NCBI GenBank assembly: GCA_944387055.1
Contig: CALXDL010000024.1
Location: 1-64,000, forward strand
DNA: 64,000 bases
Direction: 5' to 3'
Origin: an uncultured Oscillospiraceae bacterium
Lineage (GTDB): Bacteria; Bacillota; Clostridia; Oscillospirales; Oscillospiraceae
Part shown: positions 1 to 9,849 of the stretch, piece by piece
Layout of the letters: every line of letters starts with the position of its first letter
Numbering within the stretch: position 1 is the first letter of the stretch
The notes under the pieces: model-generated
Seen by the model: only the letters and a program-made list of their open reading frames with translations
Database searches by the model: none
What the model was told of the DNA's origin: nothing
Position numbers and translations under genes: made by a program

Positions 1-1053
<1,053 letters not shown>

Positions 1054-1338
1054 TTACTCGACGATGGCCAGGATGTCGCCCTGACGGACCACCACATACT
1101 CCTGGTCGTCCAGCGTGACCTTGGTGCCAGCGTACTGGCTGGTGATGACCTTGTCACCGGGCTTGACGGTCATGACGATGTCCTTGCCGTCCACGTTGCC
1201 GCCGGGGCCGACGGAGATGACTTCCGCCACAGAGGGCTTTTCCTTGGCGCTGCCAGTGAGGATGATGCCGCCCTTGACGGTCTCCTCGACCTCTTCCATC
1301 TTCAGGATGACACGATCTGCCAGCGGTGTGAGTTTCAT
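1054..1338 (-). CDS. groS: GroES co-chaperonin
   Basis: Encodes the 10 kDa lid of the GroEL chamber, 94 residues, the normal length for the family. It starts MKLTPLADRVILK and contains the mobile-loop region (EEVEETVKGGIILTGSAKEKP) that contacts GroEL. A strong AAGGAGG ribosome site lies just upstream of the ATG. It is the first gene of the groESL operon; the promoter and a perfect CIRCE operator lie 55-120 bases upstream, so heat induction through HrcA (encoded at 28.6 kb in this window) is expected. Confidence 0.98.
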   Translation of the reverse strand: MKLTPLADRVILKMEEVEETVKGGIILTGSAKEKPSVAEVISVGPGGNVDGKDIVMTVKPGDKVITSQYAGTKVTLDDQEYVVVRQGDILAIVE

Positions 1339-1392
1339 GAGAATTCCTCCTTATAGTATAAAAAATCTAATAAACGAATCAAAGAATCAGCG

Positions 1393-1419
1393 TTAGCACT
1401 CATCGCTCTCGAGTGCTAA
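1393..1419 (-). promoter_or_regulatory. CIRCE operator (HrcA site) of groESL
   Basis: Perfect match to the CIRCE inverted repeat TTAGCACTC-N9-GAGTGCTAA. It sits immediately downstream of the -10 box, over the predicted transcription start, the standard place for HrcA repression. Confidence 0.97.
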
Positions 1420-1426
1420 CGCTGCT

Positions 1427-1455
1427 ATCTTAACGCAAGGATCTGGATTTGTAAA
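1427..1455 (-). promoter_or_regulatory. Sigma-A promoter of groESL
   Basis: On the minus strand TTTACA (1450-1455), a 17-base spacer and TAAGAT (1427-1432) precede CIRCE. Spacing is ideal and the -35 box matches five of six consensus bases. Confidence 0.75.
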
Positions 1456-1524
1456 GGGGGTAGAGGCAGAAAATCTATGAAGATTTTGTAAATACCGAAG
1501 CACCGGCGGGATCCGACAAGATGC

Positions 1525-2463
1525 TCAGGCCTCCGGCGGGGGGACCGCGGTGGCGTTCGGGTCACAGCCCCTGGGACCGAAGAAGTTCACGCGCCGGTCC
1601 GACAGGCGGAGGGTCACCTCCCGGCTGTGGAAGCACTCGCCGTCCAGGCAGGTGACGATATCCTCCTGCGAGCGGATGCGGACGGTCCGGGCCGTGACGA
1701 CCCGGGCGATGTCGGGGAAGCGGTGATATGCTCCGGCGGAGTAGGCGGGGAAGAGGCGGACGAAGGTGGCGCGGCTGACGGTGCGCACCAGGATCGTATG
1801 GAGCACGCCGTCATCCATCCGTGCTTCTGGCACCGGCATGGAACCGCCGCCGTAATACCGCCCGTTGCACATGGAGACCAAGGCGAGGTCCTCCTCTACG
1901 GTCTCGTCGTCCAGCGAGACGCTCCACCGGTGCCGCAGCCCGTGGGCGAGCAGCTCGGCGGCCGCGGAACATAGGTAGCTGCCCCGTCCGTTGAGGAGCG
2001 GGGAACGGCTGAAGCGGTGGACGCCCTCGGCGACCTGCGCGTCGATCCCGCTGCAAGCGATGGTGAGACAGAGCCGGCCGTTGCACTCGATCATATCCAG
2101 GGGGAACACGTCCCCGTCCCAAAGGGCCTGCGCATCGTGGAAACGCGCCATGTCCGGTCCGAAGTTGCGGAGCAGATCGTTGCCGGTGCCCGCGGGGATG
2201 CAGGTCATGGCGGCGTTGGGGCAGCCCGCCAGCCCGGCGGCCACTTCATGGGCGGTGCCGTCTCCGCCGCATGCGTACACGCGCAGCGGCGAGCCCTCCT
2301 CCGCCAGGCGGCGGGCCATCCTGCTGGCGCTCCCCGGGCGGTCAGTGAGCAGGCAGGTACACGCCAGCCCGTGCCGCCGGCGCAGCTGGTCCGCCATGGC
2401 ATAGATGCGGGCGGTCTGGTCGTGCCTGCCGGCCTTGGGATTGATGATGAATACATGGCGCAA
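1525..2463 (-). CDS. Diacylglycerol/lipid kinase family protein (DagK/YegS type)
   Basis: Predicted soluble or membrane-associated kinase that phosphorylates a lipid such as diacylglycerol, feeding phosphatidic acid back into phospholipid synthesis. The 312-residue length and the N-terminal INPKAG motif, the CGGDGTAHEV nucleotide-binding loop (about residue 65) and the PAGTGNDLLR motif are those of the DAGK catalytic family. The likely start is a TTG at 2461-2463, because it lies nine bases after a strong GAGGAGG ribosome site; no in-frame ATG is better placed. It begins 36 bases after the methyltransferase gene ends and is probably cotranscribed. The exact lipid substrate (DgkB-like or YegS-like) cannot be told from sequence. 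Confidence 0.88.
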   Translation of the reverse strand: MRHVFIINPKAGRHDQTARIYAMADQLRRRHGLACTCLLTDRPGSASRMARRLAEEGSPLRVYACGGDGTAHEVAAGLAGCPNAAMTCIPAGTGNDLLRNFGPDMARFHDAQALWDGDVFPLDMIECNGRLCLTIACSGIDAQVAEGVHRFSRSPLLNGRGSYLCSAAAELLAHGLRHRWSVSLDDETVEEDLALVSMCNGRYYGGGSMPVPEARMDDGVLHTILVRTVSRATFVRLFPAYSAGAYHRFPDIARVVTARTVRIRSQEDIVTCLDGECFHSREVTLRLSDRRVNFFGPRGCDPNATAVPPPEA

Positions 2464-2499
2464 TGGCTGCCGCCTCCTCTGTCCTCCGGGAGGAGCAGG

Positions 2500-3618
2500 T
2501 CATCTGCCATACCTCCCATATAGGAACGCGTCACATTTGAGCATCCCGTTATAGAGCTTCCGCTTGCGGTCCGCCTGCCGGCCGAAGCAGCGCTCGAACT
2601 CCGGATGAGAGCTGAGGATCACTATCCGCCATTGTGGGGGCAGGTCCTGCGCGGCATGGCCGAACGCGCGGTAGAGCTCCTGGGCCTCCGCTTTCTCCAT
2701 GAGGCGCTCGCCATAGGGCGGGTTGGTCACCAGCTGGCCGTACGTACTGTCCCGGCGGAACTTCCGGGCATCCGCCACTTCGAAGCGGATATCCTCCTCC
2801 ACACCGGCCAGCTCCGCATTGTGCCGCGCCAAGGCCACGGCATCCGGGTCGATGTCGCCGCCCCAGATATCATAGGTGCCGTGGAACTCTTTGTCCATGG
2901 CCTCGTCCGCGGCGTCTGCCCAGAGGCGGGAGGGGAGGCCCTTCCAGCTCTGGGCGGCGAAGCGCCGGTCCAGGCCCGGGGCCCGGTTCCTGGCGATGAG
3001 CGCCGCCTCGATGGGGATCGTGCCGCTGCCGCAGAAGGGGTCGCAGAAGGGGTCCTTCCCCCGGTAGCGGGAGAGGAGCACCAGGGCGGCCGCCAGCGTC
3101 TCCCGCAGGGGGGCACCTATGTTCCGCGCCCGATAGCCGCGTTTGAACAATCCTTCGCCGGAGGTGTCCAGATAGAGCGTGGCCGTATCTTTGACGAGCG
3201 AGAATTGGATCTGATAGCGGCTGCCGGTCTCCGGCAGCGTCTCGCAGCCATAGGCGCCGCCCAGCCGCCGGGCGGCGGCCTTCTTGACGATGGCCTGACA
3301 GGCGGGGACAGAGTGGAGCGCGGAGTCCAGCGAATAGCCCTTGACAGGGAACTCCCCATCTCGTGGGATGAAGTCCTCCCAGGGCAGGGACAAAACGCCC
3401 TGGAACAGGACCTCGAAATCTGGAGCCGGGAAGGAGCCCAGCTCGATCAGCACCCGGGCGCCGCAGCGCAGGTTGATGTTCAGACGGGCGATGTCGGCGG
3501 GGGCGCCGTCGCAGCGGACGCGGCCATTCTCGGCGCGGACGCCGCCGAGCTGCAGGCGGCGCATCTCGTCCGCCACGATGCCCTCCAGCCCGAATAGACA
3601 GGGAACAGTCAGGATCAT
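2500..3618 (-). CDS. THUMP-domain class I SAM-dependent RNA methyltransferase (RlmL/YpsC-like)
   Basis: Predicted to methylate guanine N2 in 23S rRNA using S-adenosylmethionine, as the RlmL/YpsC family does. The 372-residue protein has an N-terminal THUMP-type RNA-binding region (about 1-160), then a Rossmann methyltransferase with DPFCGSGTIPIEAAL (about 190) and the catalytic NPPYGERL motif (about 300) of N2-guanine methyltransferases. GAGGAG lies nine bases before the ATG. It lacks the second (RlmK) domain of the E. coli protein, as is usual in Firmicutes. It leads a two-gene operon with the lipid kinase, driven from a promoter at 3678-3706. Confidence 0.9.
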   Translation of the reverse strand: MILTVPCLFGLEGIVADEMRRLQLGGVRAENGRVRCDGAPADIARLNINLRCGARVLIELGSFPAPDFEVLFQGVLSLPWEDFIPRDGEFPVKGYSLDSALHSVPACQAIVKKAAARRLGGAYGCETLPETGSRYQIQFSLVKDTATLYLDTSGEGLFKRGYRARNIGAPLRETLAAALVLLSRYRGKDPFCDPFCGSGTIPIEAALIARNRAPGLDRRFAAQSWKGLPSRLWADAADEAMDKEFHGTYDIWGGDIDPDAVALARHNAELAGVEEDIRFEVADARKFRRDSTYGQLVTNPPYGERLMEKAEAQELYRAFGHAAQDLPPQWRIVILSSHPEFERCFGRQADRKRKLYNGMLKCDAFLYGRYGR

Positions 3619-3677
3619 ATCCTATTTCTCCTCTTCATGGATCGGATGCCCGACGGGGTCGGGTCGATATCGAAGCC

Positions 3678-3706
3678 AGTATACCAAGGATCTACTGGAC
3701 ATGCAA
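3678..3706 (-). promoter_or_regulatory. Promoter of the RNA methyltransferase-lipid kinase pair
   Basis: Minus-strand TTGCAT (3701-3706), 17-base spacer, TATACT (3678-3683), about 60 bases before the start codon. Confidence 0.65.
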
Positions 3707-3752
3707 CGGATCTGATCGTAACCAAAATGAAATGATATCCGCTTTGCGGGTA

Positions 3753-3761
3753 TGCTATAAT
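3753..3761 (+). promoter_or_regulatory. Extended -10 promoter of the nfeD-SPFH operon
   Basis: TG-C-TATAAT, a perfect extended -10 element, 113 bases before the nfeD ATG. No good -35 box is seen at the right distance, which is common for extended -10 promoters. Confidence 0.55.
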
Positions 3762-3873
3762 CGATATCAGGAAAAATGATCGATCGGATGTGGGCAGACC
3801 ACCCGGAGCGAGCGGTCCGCCCCACGGACGGCCGGGAGCGGCGGCCCGCTGCGATGCGGATAGGAGGGAAGGT

Positions 3874-4338
3874 ATGATCTGGTTCTGGCTGGCGGCCGTG
3901 GTGCTCTTCGGCGTGGTGGAGGCGGCCACGGCTGGCTTGGTGTCCATCTGGTTCGTGGCCGGTGCGGTGGCGGCGCTCATCGGCGCGGCGGCGGGATCCA
4001 CGCTGCTGACGCAGCTGGTGCTGTTCGTGGCAGTGTCCGCGGCGGCTCTGGCGGTCACCCGGCCCCTGGTGCGGAAGGTGACTGCCGGACAGATCGTGCC
4101 CACGAATGCGGACCGTGTCCTTGGGCAGACGGCCAAGGTCACGGAAGCCATCGGCGGCGAGGATGCTGCCGGTGCCGTCTATGTGGACGGCAAGACGTGG
4201 ACGGCCCGCAGCGTGGGGGGGACGCCGATCCCCGCTGGAGAGCGGGTGCGGGTGGCAAAGATAGAAGGCGTCACACTGTTCGTGGAAACGATATCGATGA
4301 TAGAGGAGGAGAAGAAATGCCTGTCGGAACGATCGTAG
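3874..4338 (+). CDS. NfeD-like membrane protein
   Basis: Small membrane protein (154 residues) of the NfeD family. Three hydrophobic segments fill residues 1-75, followed by a C-terminal OB-fold-like beta domain (ADRVLGQTAKVTEAIGGED through VRVAKIEGVTLFVE). NfeD proteins pair with stomatin/flotillin-type SPFH proteins and are thought to organise membrane microdomains or assist their turnover; here the SPFH gene follows and overlaps by 22 bases, supporting such a pair. The ATG at 3874 was chosen over an upstream in-frame ATG because AGGAGGGAAG precedes it and the family N-terminus (MIWFWLAAVVLFGVVE) begins there. Confidence 0.9.
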   Translation: MIWFWLAAVVLFGVVEAATAGLVSIWFVAGAVAALIGAAAGSTLLTQLVLFVAVSAAALAVTRPLVRKVTAGQIVPTNADRVLGQTAKVTEAIGGEDAAGAVYVDGKTWTARSVGGTPIPAGERVRVAKIEGVTLFVETISMIEEEKKCLSERS

Positions 4339-5261
4339 TCATCGTGCTCATCGTGCTGGTGTTGGTGCTGGTGGTCACCAATATCGTCATCGTGCAGCAA
4401 TCTCGCGCGTATGTGGTGGAGCGTCTGGGCGCGTTCCGCGCAGTATGGAACGTGGGCCTGCATCTGAAGATCCCGTTCATCGAGCGGGTCGCCAAGAAAG
4501 TGTCCCTGAAAGAGCAGGTGGCGGATTTCGCGCCCCAGCCCGTCATCACCAAGGACAACGTCACCATGCAGATCGACACGGTGATCTACTTCCAGATCAC
4601 AGACCCGAAGCTCTACACGTATGGGGTGGAGCGCCCGATGAACGCCATCGAGAACCTGACGGCCACCACGCTGCGCAACATCATCGGCGAGATGGAGCTG
4701 GACCAGTCGCTCACCTCGCGGGACACGATCAACGCCAAGATGCGCTCCATCCTGGACGAGGCCACGGATCCATGGGGCATCAAAGTCAACCGGGTGGAGC
4801 TCAAGAACATCATCCCGCCCAAGGAGATCCAAAGCGCCATGGAGAAGCAGATGAAGGCCGAGCGGGAGCGCCGGGAGTCCATCCTCCAGGCGGAGGGGCA
4901 GAAGCAGTCCCAGATCCTGGTGGCGGAGGGCGAGAAGCAGTCCGCGATCTTGAAGGCGGATGCCGCCAAACAGGCCGCCATCTTGAAGGCGGAGGGCGAG
5001 AAAGAGGCCCGCATCATGGCCGCCGAGGCGGAGGCACAGGCCATCACCCGGGTCCAGACGGCTCTGGCGGAGTCGCTGCGCCTGCTCAACGAAGCGGCGC
5101 CCAACGATCAGGTGGTGAAGCTCAAAGCGCTGGAGACCATGGAGAAAGTGGCGGACGGCAAGGCGACCAAGATCATCATCCCCAGCGAATTGCAGGGGCT
5201 GGCTGGCCTGGCCGCCAGCGCCAAGGCGGTCTTTGAGGGCGAAGAGCCCAAGGCGCAGTGA
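4317..5261 (+). CDS. SPFH/Band 7 (stomatin-like) protein, QmcA type
   Basis: Membrane-anchored scaffolding protein of 314 residues. A single N-terminal transmembrane segment (about 5-25) is followed by the SPFH domain (QQSRAYVVERLGAFRAVWNVGLH onward) and an Ala/Glu-rich coiled coil (about 190-275) in which AEGEKQSAILKA-like units repeat. Such proteins oligomerise into membrane cages and can control membrane proteases such as FtsH. It overlaps the 3' end of nfeD, so the two are translationally coupled. A GAGGAG-rich ribosome site lies inside nfeD. A strong terminator follows. Confidence 0.93.
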   Translation: MPVGTIVVIVLIVLVLVLVVTNIVIVQQSRAYVVERLGAFRAVWNVGLHLKIPFIERVAKKVSLKEQVADFAPQPVITKDNVTMQIDTVIYFQITDPKLYTYGVERPMNAIENLTATTLRNIIGEMELDQSLTSRDTINAKMRSILDEATDPWGIKVNRVELKNIIPPKEIQSAMEKQMKAERERRESILQAEGQKQSQILVAEGEKQSAILKADAAKQAAILKAEGEKEARIMAAEAEAQAITRVQTALAESLRLLNEAAPNDQVVKLKALETMEKVADGKATKIIIPSELQGLAGLAASAKAVFEGEEPKAQ

Positions 5262-5293
5262 GGCACGAGGCTCCAAGGGAACGATATGCTCCA

Positions 5294-5326
5294 GGGAGAG
5301 GCCCATGGGCCTCTCCCGACTTTTTT
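5294..5326 (+). terminator. Rho-independent terminator of nfeD-SPFH
   Basis: An 11-bp perfect stem GGGAGAGGCCC/GGGCCTCTCCC with a two-base apex is followed by GACTTTTTT. Confidence 0.9.
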
Positions 5327-5344
5327 GCCCAGGGCCCGCGTGAG

Positions 5345-5390
5345 GAAAAAACGCGCATCTTCCCCAGCGGATCACTGGAGAAGATGCGCG
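5345..5390 (-). terminator. Rho-independent terminator of rnj
   Basis: Minus-strand stem CGCGCATCTT/AAGATGCGCG with an inner CCAG/CTGG pairing is followed by a run of six T on that strand, 35 bases after the rnj stop. Confidence 0.85.
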
Positions 5391-5425
5391 TCCTTGTCTT
5401 TCCGGACAGCTAGGCCGGGGGGCGC

Positions 5426-7084
5426 TCACAGCCGCGTCACGACGGGGATGACCATGGGGCTGCGTTTGGTGTTCTTGAAGAGATAGCTGCTGACGGCAGA
5501 CTTCACCGTGCCGCGCAGCTCGCCGTCGTCCCGGCTGCGCTTGTGGGCAACGGACCCGGCGGCCTCCATCGCCACGTTCTGGAGCTCCTTCATCAGATCG
5601 CCGGACTCCTTGACATAGATGAAGCCGCGGGTGACGATCTCGGGCGGGCTGAGCAGCGCGCCGTCGTGAGAGGAGATGGGCAGGACCACGACGACCATGC
5701 CATCCTCGGCCAGGCGCTTGCGGTCCCGCATGACCACGGCGCCCACGTCGCCTACGCCGGAGCCGTCCACATACACCTCGCCCGCGGGGACGGTGGCGCC
5801 CATCTTCATGCTCTTGCCGGTGATCTCGATGACGTTGCCGTTGTCCGCGATGGCGATGTGGTTGCGGTCCATGCCCATGGACTGCGCCAGATGGGAGTGG
5901 ATCTGCAGCATCCGCTGCTCACCGTGGAGAGGGATGAAGAAACGGGGCTTCGTGAGGGCGTGGATGATCTTCAGCTCCTCCTGGCAGGCGTGGCCGGAGA
6001 CGTGGAGCATATCCGCGCGGTCATACACCACAGTGGCGCCCTTGCGGAACAGCTCGTTGATGACCCGTCCCACCGTGACTTCGTTGCCGGGCACGGCGGA
6101 GGCGGACAGGATCACCTTGTCCCCCGCGCCGATCTCCACCTGTTTGTGCGTGGAGAAGGCCATGCGGTACAGGGCGCTCATCTCTTCGCCCTGGGAGCCG
6201 GTGGTGACGATGACCTGCTTGTTCTTGGGCAGGCCCTTGATCTTGTTGATATCCACCAGGGTGTTCTTGGGCACCTTCATATAGCCCAGCTCGGTGGAGA
6301 CCTTCATCATGTTCTCCATGCTGCGGCCGGTGACGGCTACCTTCCGCCCGAAAGCGGCGGCGGCGTCCAGCACCTGCTGGACCCGGTGGACGTTGGAGGC
6401 GAAGGTGGTGACGATGATCCGGTCCTCACAGTTTTGGAACTGACGCATGAACGTGGCGCCCACGGTCTTCTCCGAGGGGGTGAAGCCAGGGCGCTCCACA
6501 TTGGTGGAATCCGCGCACAGGGCCAGCACGCCCTCCTTGCCCAGCTCGCCCAGACGGGCCAGGTCGATTACTTCGCCGTCGATGGGGGTGGAGTCGATCT
6601 TGAAGTCGCCGGTGTGCACCACGATGCCCATCTTCGTGTGGATGGCGAAGGCCACGGAATCGGCGATCGAATGGTTGACGTGGATGAATTCCACGTTGAA
6701 CTTCCCGGCGCGAACGGTCTTGCCGGGCTCCACAGTGATGAGCTTGGTGCTCTTGATCAGGCCGTGCTCCTCCAGCTTGAGCTTGATGAGCCCAGCGGTG
6801 AAACGGGTGCAGTAGATGGGCATGTTCACCTGCTTGAGGACATAGGGGATCGCGCCCACGTGGTCCTCATGGCCGTGGGTGATGAACAGGCCCCGGATAC
6901 GGCTGCGGTTCTTGATGAGGGAGGTCACGTCGGGGATGATGCAGTCGATGCCGTACATGTCGTCCGCGGGGAACGCCATACCGCAGTCTACCACGATGAT
7001 CTCCCCGCCGTACTCATAGGCGGTCATGTTCTTGCCGATCTCATTGAGCCCGCCCAGAGGGATGATCTTCAATTTTTCTGCCAT
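5426..7084 (-). CDS. rnj: Ribonuclease J
   Basis: Encodes the metallo-beta-lactamase/beta-CASP ribonuclease J, which does 5'-to-3' exonuclease and endonuclease steps of mRNA decay and rRNA maturation in the cytosol. The 552-residue protein carries the Zn-binding THGHEDHVGA motif (about residue 75), the HTGDFK motif, and beta-CASP signatures including SGHACQEEL. The start MAEKLKIIPLGGLNEIGKN matches the family N-terminus; the AAAGGAG site is about 13 bases upstream, a little far, and an in-frame upstream extension of 50 residues is rejected as low-complexity leader. Only one RNase J gene is in the window. A leader of about 285 bases precedes it. Confidence 0.95.
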   Translation of the reverse strand: MAEKLKIIPLGGLNEIGKNMTAYEYGGEIIVVDCGMAFPADDMYGIDCIIPDVTSLIKNRSRIRGLFITHGHEDHVGAIPYVLKQVNMPIYCTRFTAGLIKLKLEEHGLIKSTKLITVEPGKTVRAGKFNVEFIHVNHSIADSVAFAIHTKMGIVVHTGDFKIDSTPIDGEVIDLARLGELGKEGVLALCADSTNVERPGFTPSEKTVGATFMRQFQNCEDRIIVTTFASNVHRVQQVLDAAAAFGRKVAVTGRSMENMMKVSTELGYMKVPKNTLVDINKIKGLPKNKQVIVTTGSQGEEMSALYRMAFSTHKQVEIGAGDKVILSASAVPGNEVTVGRVINELFRKGATVVYDRADMLHVSGHACQEELKIIHALTKPRFFIPLHGEQRMLQIHSHLAQSMGMDRNHIAIADNGNVIEITGKSMKMGATVPAGEVYVDGSGVGDVGAVVMRDRKRLAEDGMVVVVLPISSHDGALLSPPEIVTRGFIYVKESGDLMKELQNVAMEAAGSVAHKRSRDDGELRGTVKSAVSSYLFKNTKRSPMVIPVVTRL

Positions 7085-7376
7085 TTGTTCTCGTATGCTC
7101 CTTTGTATTATCAAGATGATGTAAGGCTCCCCAGACAATCGGGCAGGACGCGGCAAGCGTGCCGGAAAAGGGCGCGCCAACAAGAGACGTCCGTTGCCTG
7201 CGCGGCCCCGTTTCGCCGGCAGGGGTTCGGTCACGTCCTCCCAAAAGTCACTATGGAAGCTGATCTATTCGACTGATGTGGGGATCCGCCCGCATCAGTA
7301 AAATATCATAAAAACAGATGGCCAAACAGCTCGGGAGCGCGCCTCCCGATGCCGTTCCATCTGATAATCCCAACGT

Positions 7377-7405
7377 AGTATAGCACACAGATCCCGATTT
7401 GTATA
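7377..7405 (-). promoter_or_regulatory. Promoter of rnj
   Basis: Minus-strand TATACA (7400-7405), 17-base spacer ending TGTGC, and TATACT (7377-7382), giving an extended -10 (TG-C-TATACT). It implies a leader of about 285 nt. Confidence 0.6.
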
Positions 7406-7517
7406 CATCTTTTTTCACGGCGCCCCTCCCAGGACCGGGGATCGGTGGGGGATGCGTCCTTCCTGCGGTGCGGCCAGCCGGGGCACGGTCGGAAGCGCGC
7501 TTTTTTGCCGGGGCGGG

Positions 7518-7546
7518 TTGCTTCCTTATGGGAAAACTGGTATACT
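7518..7546 (+). promoter_or_regulatory. Promoter of the gdpP-rplI-dnaB run
   Basis: TTGCTT (7518-7523), 17-base spacer, TATACT (7541-7546), about 44 bases before the gdpP start codon. Confidence 0.7.
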
Positions 7547-7589
7547 AAACTTCTAAAAGTATGTCTTCCCCCAAAAGGAGATGTCCCGG

Positions 7590-9584
7590 ATGAACAATAA
7601 AAAGCTCTCCCGCCTGCTGGAACCCAATATGAAGCTATACTTCCTGTGCATGGCCCTCTTCGGCATGGCCGCGGTCACGGTCAGCCCGCTGCTGGGGCTG
7701 CTGGAACTGGCGGCCACGGTGGGCCTCTATATCTATTGGGTCAAAAACGGTCGGAAGCGGCGGCAGGGCGTCCTGCAGTATATCGACAGTGTGACCGGCA
7801 GCGTGGACACCGCCAGCAAATCCACCCTCATCCACTCACCGCTGCCCATCATGGTGTTCCGTCCTGATACCGGCGAGGTCATCTGGAGCAATGAGAACTT
7901 CCTCCAGCTGGCTGGTGTACGGGAGCATCTGTTCGAGATGAAAGTGGAAGAGGCGGTGCCGGATCTCCCGGTGCAGTGGCTGGTGGAGGGGCGGCAGGAG
8001 TGCCCCGAGCGGGTGACGATGAACGGCCGCCGTTTCCGCGTGTATGGCTCCCTGGTCCGGGCCAAGGGCCGGGGCGGGGAGCAGAACCTGGTGGCCACCA
8101 CGTACTGGGTGGACACCACGGACGCCGATGAGCTGAGAGAGCGCTATCTCGCCACACGCCCTGTGATGGCCATCGTGATGGTGGACAATTACGAGGACTT
8201 GATGAAAGCCTGCGCGGACACGGCGCGCAGTGCTGTCCTGGCCCAGATCGACGAGAAACTGAACAATTGGGCCGCCTGCGCCAATGGCCTGCTGCTCAAG
8301 ACGGAACGGGACCGGTATCTCTTCACGTTCGAAGAGCGGCACTACGAGCATTATGCGGAGGAGAAGTTCTCTGTCCTGGATACAATCCGCGACATCAAAG
8401 TGGGCGAGGGCGTCCATCCGACGCTTTCCATCGGCGTGGGCAAGGATGCCGAGAGCGTGGCGGAGCTGTACAAGAACGCCAACCTATCGCTGGAGATGGC
8501 CCTGAGCCGGGGCGGCGATCAGGCGGTGGTCCGCAACCGTATGGATTTCGAATTCTACGGCGGCCGGGCCAAGAGCACTGAAAAGCGCACCAAAGTCAAG
8601 TCCAGAGTCATGGCCAACGCCCTCAGCGAACTGATCGCAGACGCCTCCGAGATCTATATCATGGGTCACAGTTTCGCCGACATGGACGCAGTAGGTGCGG
8701 CGGCCGGGCTGTGCTGTATCGCCCGGAAGCGGGAGAAGAGGGCCAAGATCGTGATCGATCTGGAGCACAATGCCGCGCAGGCGGTGCTGGACAGGCTGCG
8801 CGCCCTGCCGGAATACGCCGGAGTGATCCTGGATCCGGGCGAGGCATTTTTGCAGATGCAGCCCGGCACGCTGCTGGTGGTGGCGGACACCAACCGCCCC
8901 GATATGGTGGAGAGCCAGCAGATATTGGAGTCCTGCAACCGGGTGGCGGTGATCGACCACCACCGCCGCGCGGCCAGCTATATCGAGAACGCCGCGTTCA
9001 GCTTCCACGAGCCATATGCCTCCTCCGCGTCCGAGCTGGTGACAGAACTGCTGCAGTACTTGGTGGAGCCTACGGACCTCCTGCGGGAAGAGGCAGAGGC
9101 CTTGCTGGCAGGCATCGTGCTGGACACCAAGCACTTCACGCTGCGCACCGGCGGCCGCACGTTCGAGGCGGCGGCGTTCCTGCGGCGGGCCGGAGCGGAT
9201 ACGACCGATGTCCAGCGCCTGTTCCAGAACGACCTGCAGGACATGGTGTCCCGGTATGATATCATCCGCCGGGCAGAGCTGTATCGGGACACACTGGCCG
9301 TGTCTGTGGTCCCGGAGGACGGTGTGGACCGGGTGGCGGCAGCCCAGGCGGCGGACGAGCTGCTGGGGCTCAAGGGGGTGAAGGCGTCCTTCGTGCTCTA
9401 CCGCCACGGGGAAGACGTGCTGATGTCCGCCCGTTCCCTGGGCGAGATCAACGTCCAGGTGATCCTGGAGGCCTTGGGCGGCGGCGGGAACTCCACCACT
9501 GCCGGCGGCCGGGTGGAGTCCAGCAGTCCTGAGGATGTGCGGGAGCGCTTGTTCTCGGCCATCGATGCCTATTTCGAGAAGTGA
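7590..9584 (+). CDS. gdpP: GdpP-like cyclic-di-AMP phosphodiesterase (DHH/DHHA1)
   Basis: Membrane-bound phosphodiesterase that hydrolyses the second messenger c-di-AMP, controlling potassium and osmolyte balance and cell-wall stress. The 664-residue order is classic: two N-terminal transmembrane helices (about 15-60), a PAS-like domain (about 80-160), a degenerate GGDEF domain (about 170-310), then DHH (GHSFADMDAVGAA near 350, VADTNRP, VIDHHRRA) and DHHA1. In the C-terminal glycine motif (GGGGN...TAGG) an Asn stands where a His is usual. The ATG at 7590 is nine bases after AAAAGGAG; the in-frame ATG at 7581 abuts that site and cannot use it. Gene order with rplI and dnaB is typical of Firmicutes. 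Confidence 0.94.
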   Translation: MNNKKLSRLLEPNMKLYFLCMALFGMAAVTVSPLLGLLELAATVGLYIYWVKNGRKRRQGVLQYIDSVTGSVDTASKSTLIHSPLPIMVFRPDTGEVIWSNENFLQLAGVREHLFEMKVEEAVPDLPVQWLVEGRQECPERVTMNGRRFRVYGSLVRAKGRGGEQNLVATTYWVDTTDADELRERYLATRPVMAIVMVDNYEDLMKACADTARSAVLAQIDEKLNNWAACANGLLLKTERDRYLFTFEERHYEHYAEEKFSVLDTIRDIKVGEGVHPTLSIGVGKDAESVAELYKNANLSLEMALSRGGDQAVVRNRMDFEFYGGRAKSTEKRTKVKSRVMANALSELIADASEIYIMGHSFADMDAVGAAAGLCCIARKREKRAKIVIDLEHNAAQAVLDRLRALPEYAGVILDPGEAFLQMQPGTLLVVADTNRPDMVESQQILESCNRVAVIDHHRRAASYIENAAFSFHEPYASSASELVTELLQYLVEPTDLLREEAEALLAGIVLDTKHFTLRTGGRTFEAAAFLRRAGADTTDVQRLFQNDLQDMVSRYDIIRRAELYRDTLAVSVVPEDGVDRVAAAQAADELLGLKGVKASFVLYRHGEDVLMSARSLGEINVQVILEALGGGGNSTTAGGRVESSSPEDVRERLFSAIDAYFEK

Positions 9585-9601
9585 AGAGGGGAGCGCTGAC
9601 T

Positions 9602-9814
9602 ATGAAGAGGTTCCTTTCAACGTTCGGGATATGCCTGGTCCTGGTGGAACTCTTCCTCCTTTTCGGAGGATATCAGCTCTTCGATTTCAGCCGGCACGCG
9701 TACTTGGCCGGTGCGTCCGTCGCCCTAGTCCTGTCGGTGCTGGTCAGTGTCCTGTCCAGCCAGGACGACCGACTGGAGGAGCTGGAAAAACGGACCAAAG
9801 AATTGGAAGAATAG
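9602..9814 (+). CDS. Small membrane protein, two transmembrane helices
   Basis: A 70-residue hypothetical protein (MKRFLSTFGICLVLVELF...) with two hydrophobic helices (about 5-25 and 32-52) and a charged, coiled-coil-like tail (QDDRLEELEKRTKELEE). It lies 17 bases after gdpP and 35 before rplI, so it is cotranscribed. A GAGGGG site precedes the ATG. The layout resembles LapA-type or cell-envelope helper proteins, but no family assignment is safe. Confidence 0.7.
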   Translation: MKRFLSTFGICLVLVELFLLFGGYQLFDFSRHAYLAGASVALVLSVLVSVLSSQDDRLEELEKRTKELEE

Positions 9815-9849
9815 ATCAAGGAATGGAAAGACCATAAGGAGACGTTATC

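Larger units (their letters stand above)
7085..7589. other. Intergenic region between divergent rnj and gdpP
   Basis: About 500 bases without a supported gene. It holds the rnj promoter (7377-7405, minus), the gdpP promoter (7518-7546, plus), a hairpin CTCGGGAG-CGCG-CTCCCGA-like near 7330-7350 in the rnj leader, and a GC-rich block 7425-7515 in which I recognise nothing. Confidence 0.6.

Noticed and set aside
5543..7276. 577-codon open frame on the plus strand opposite rnj
   Set aside because: His/Asp/Gly-rich shadow of a real GC-rich gene; no ribosome site and rnj on the other strand is certain.
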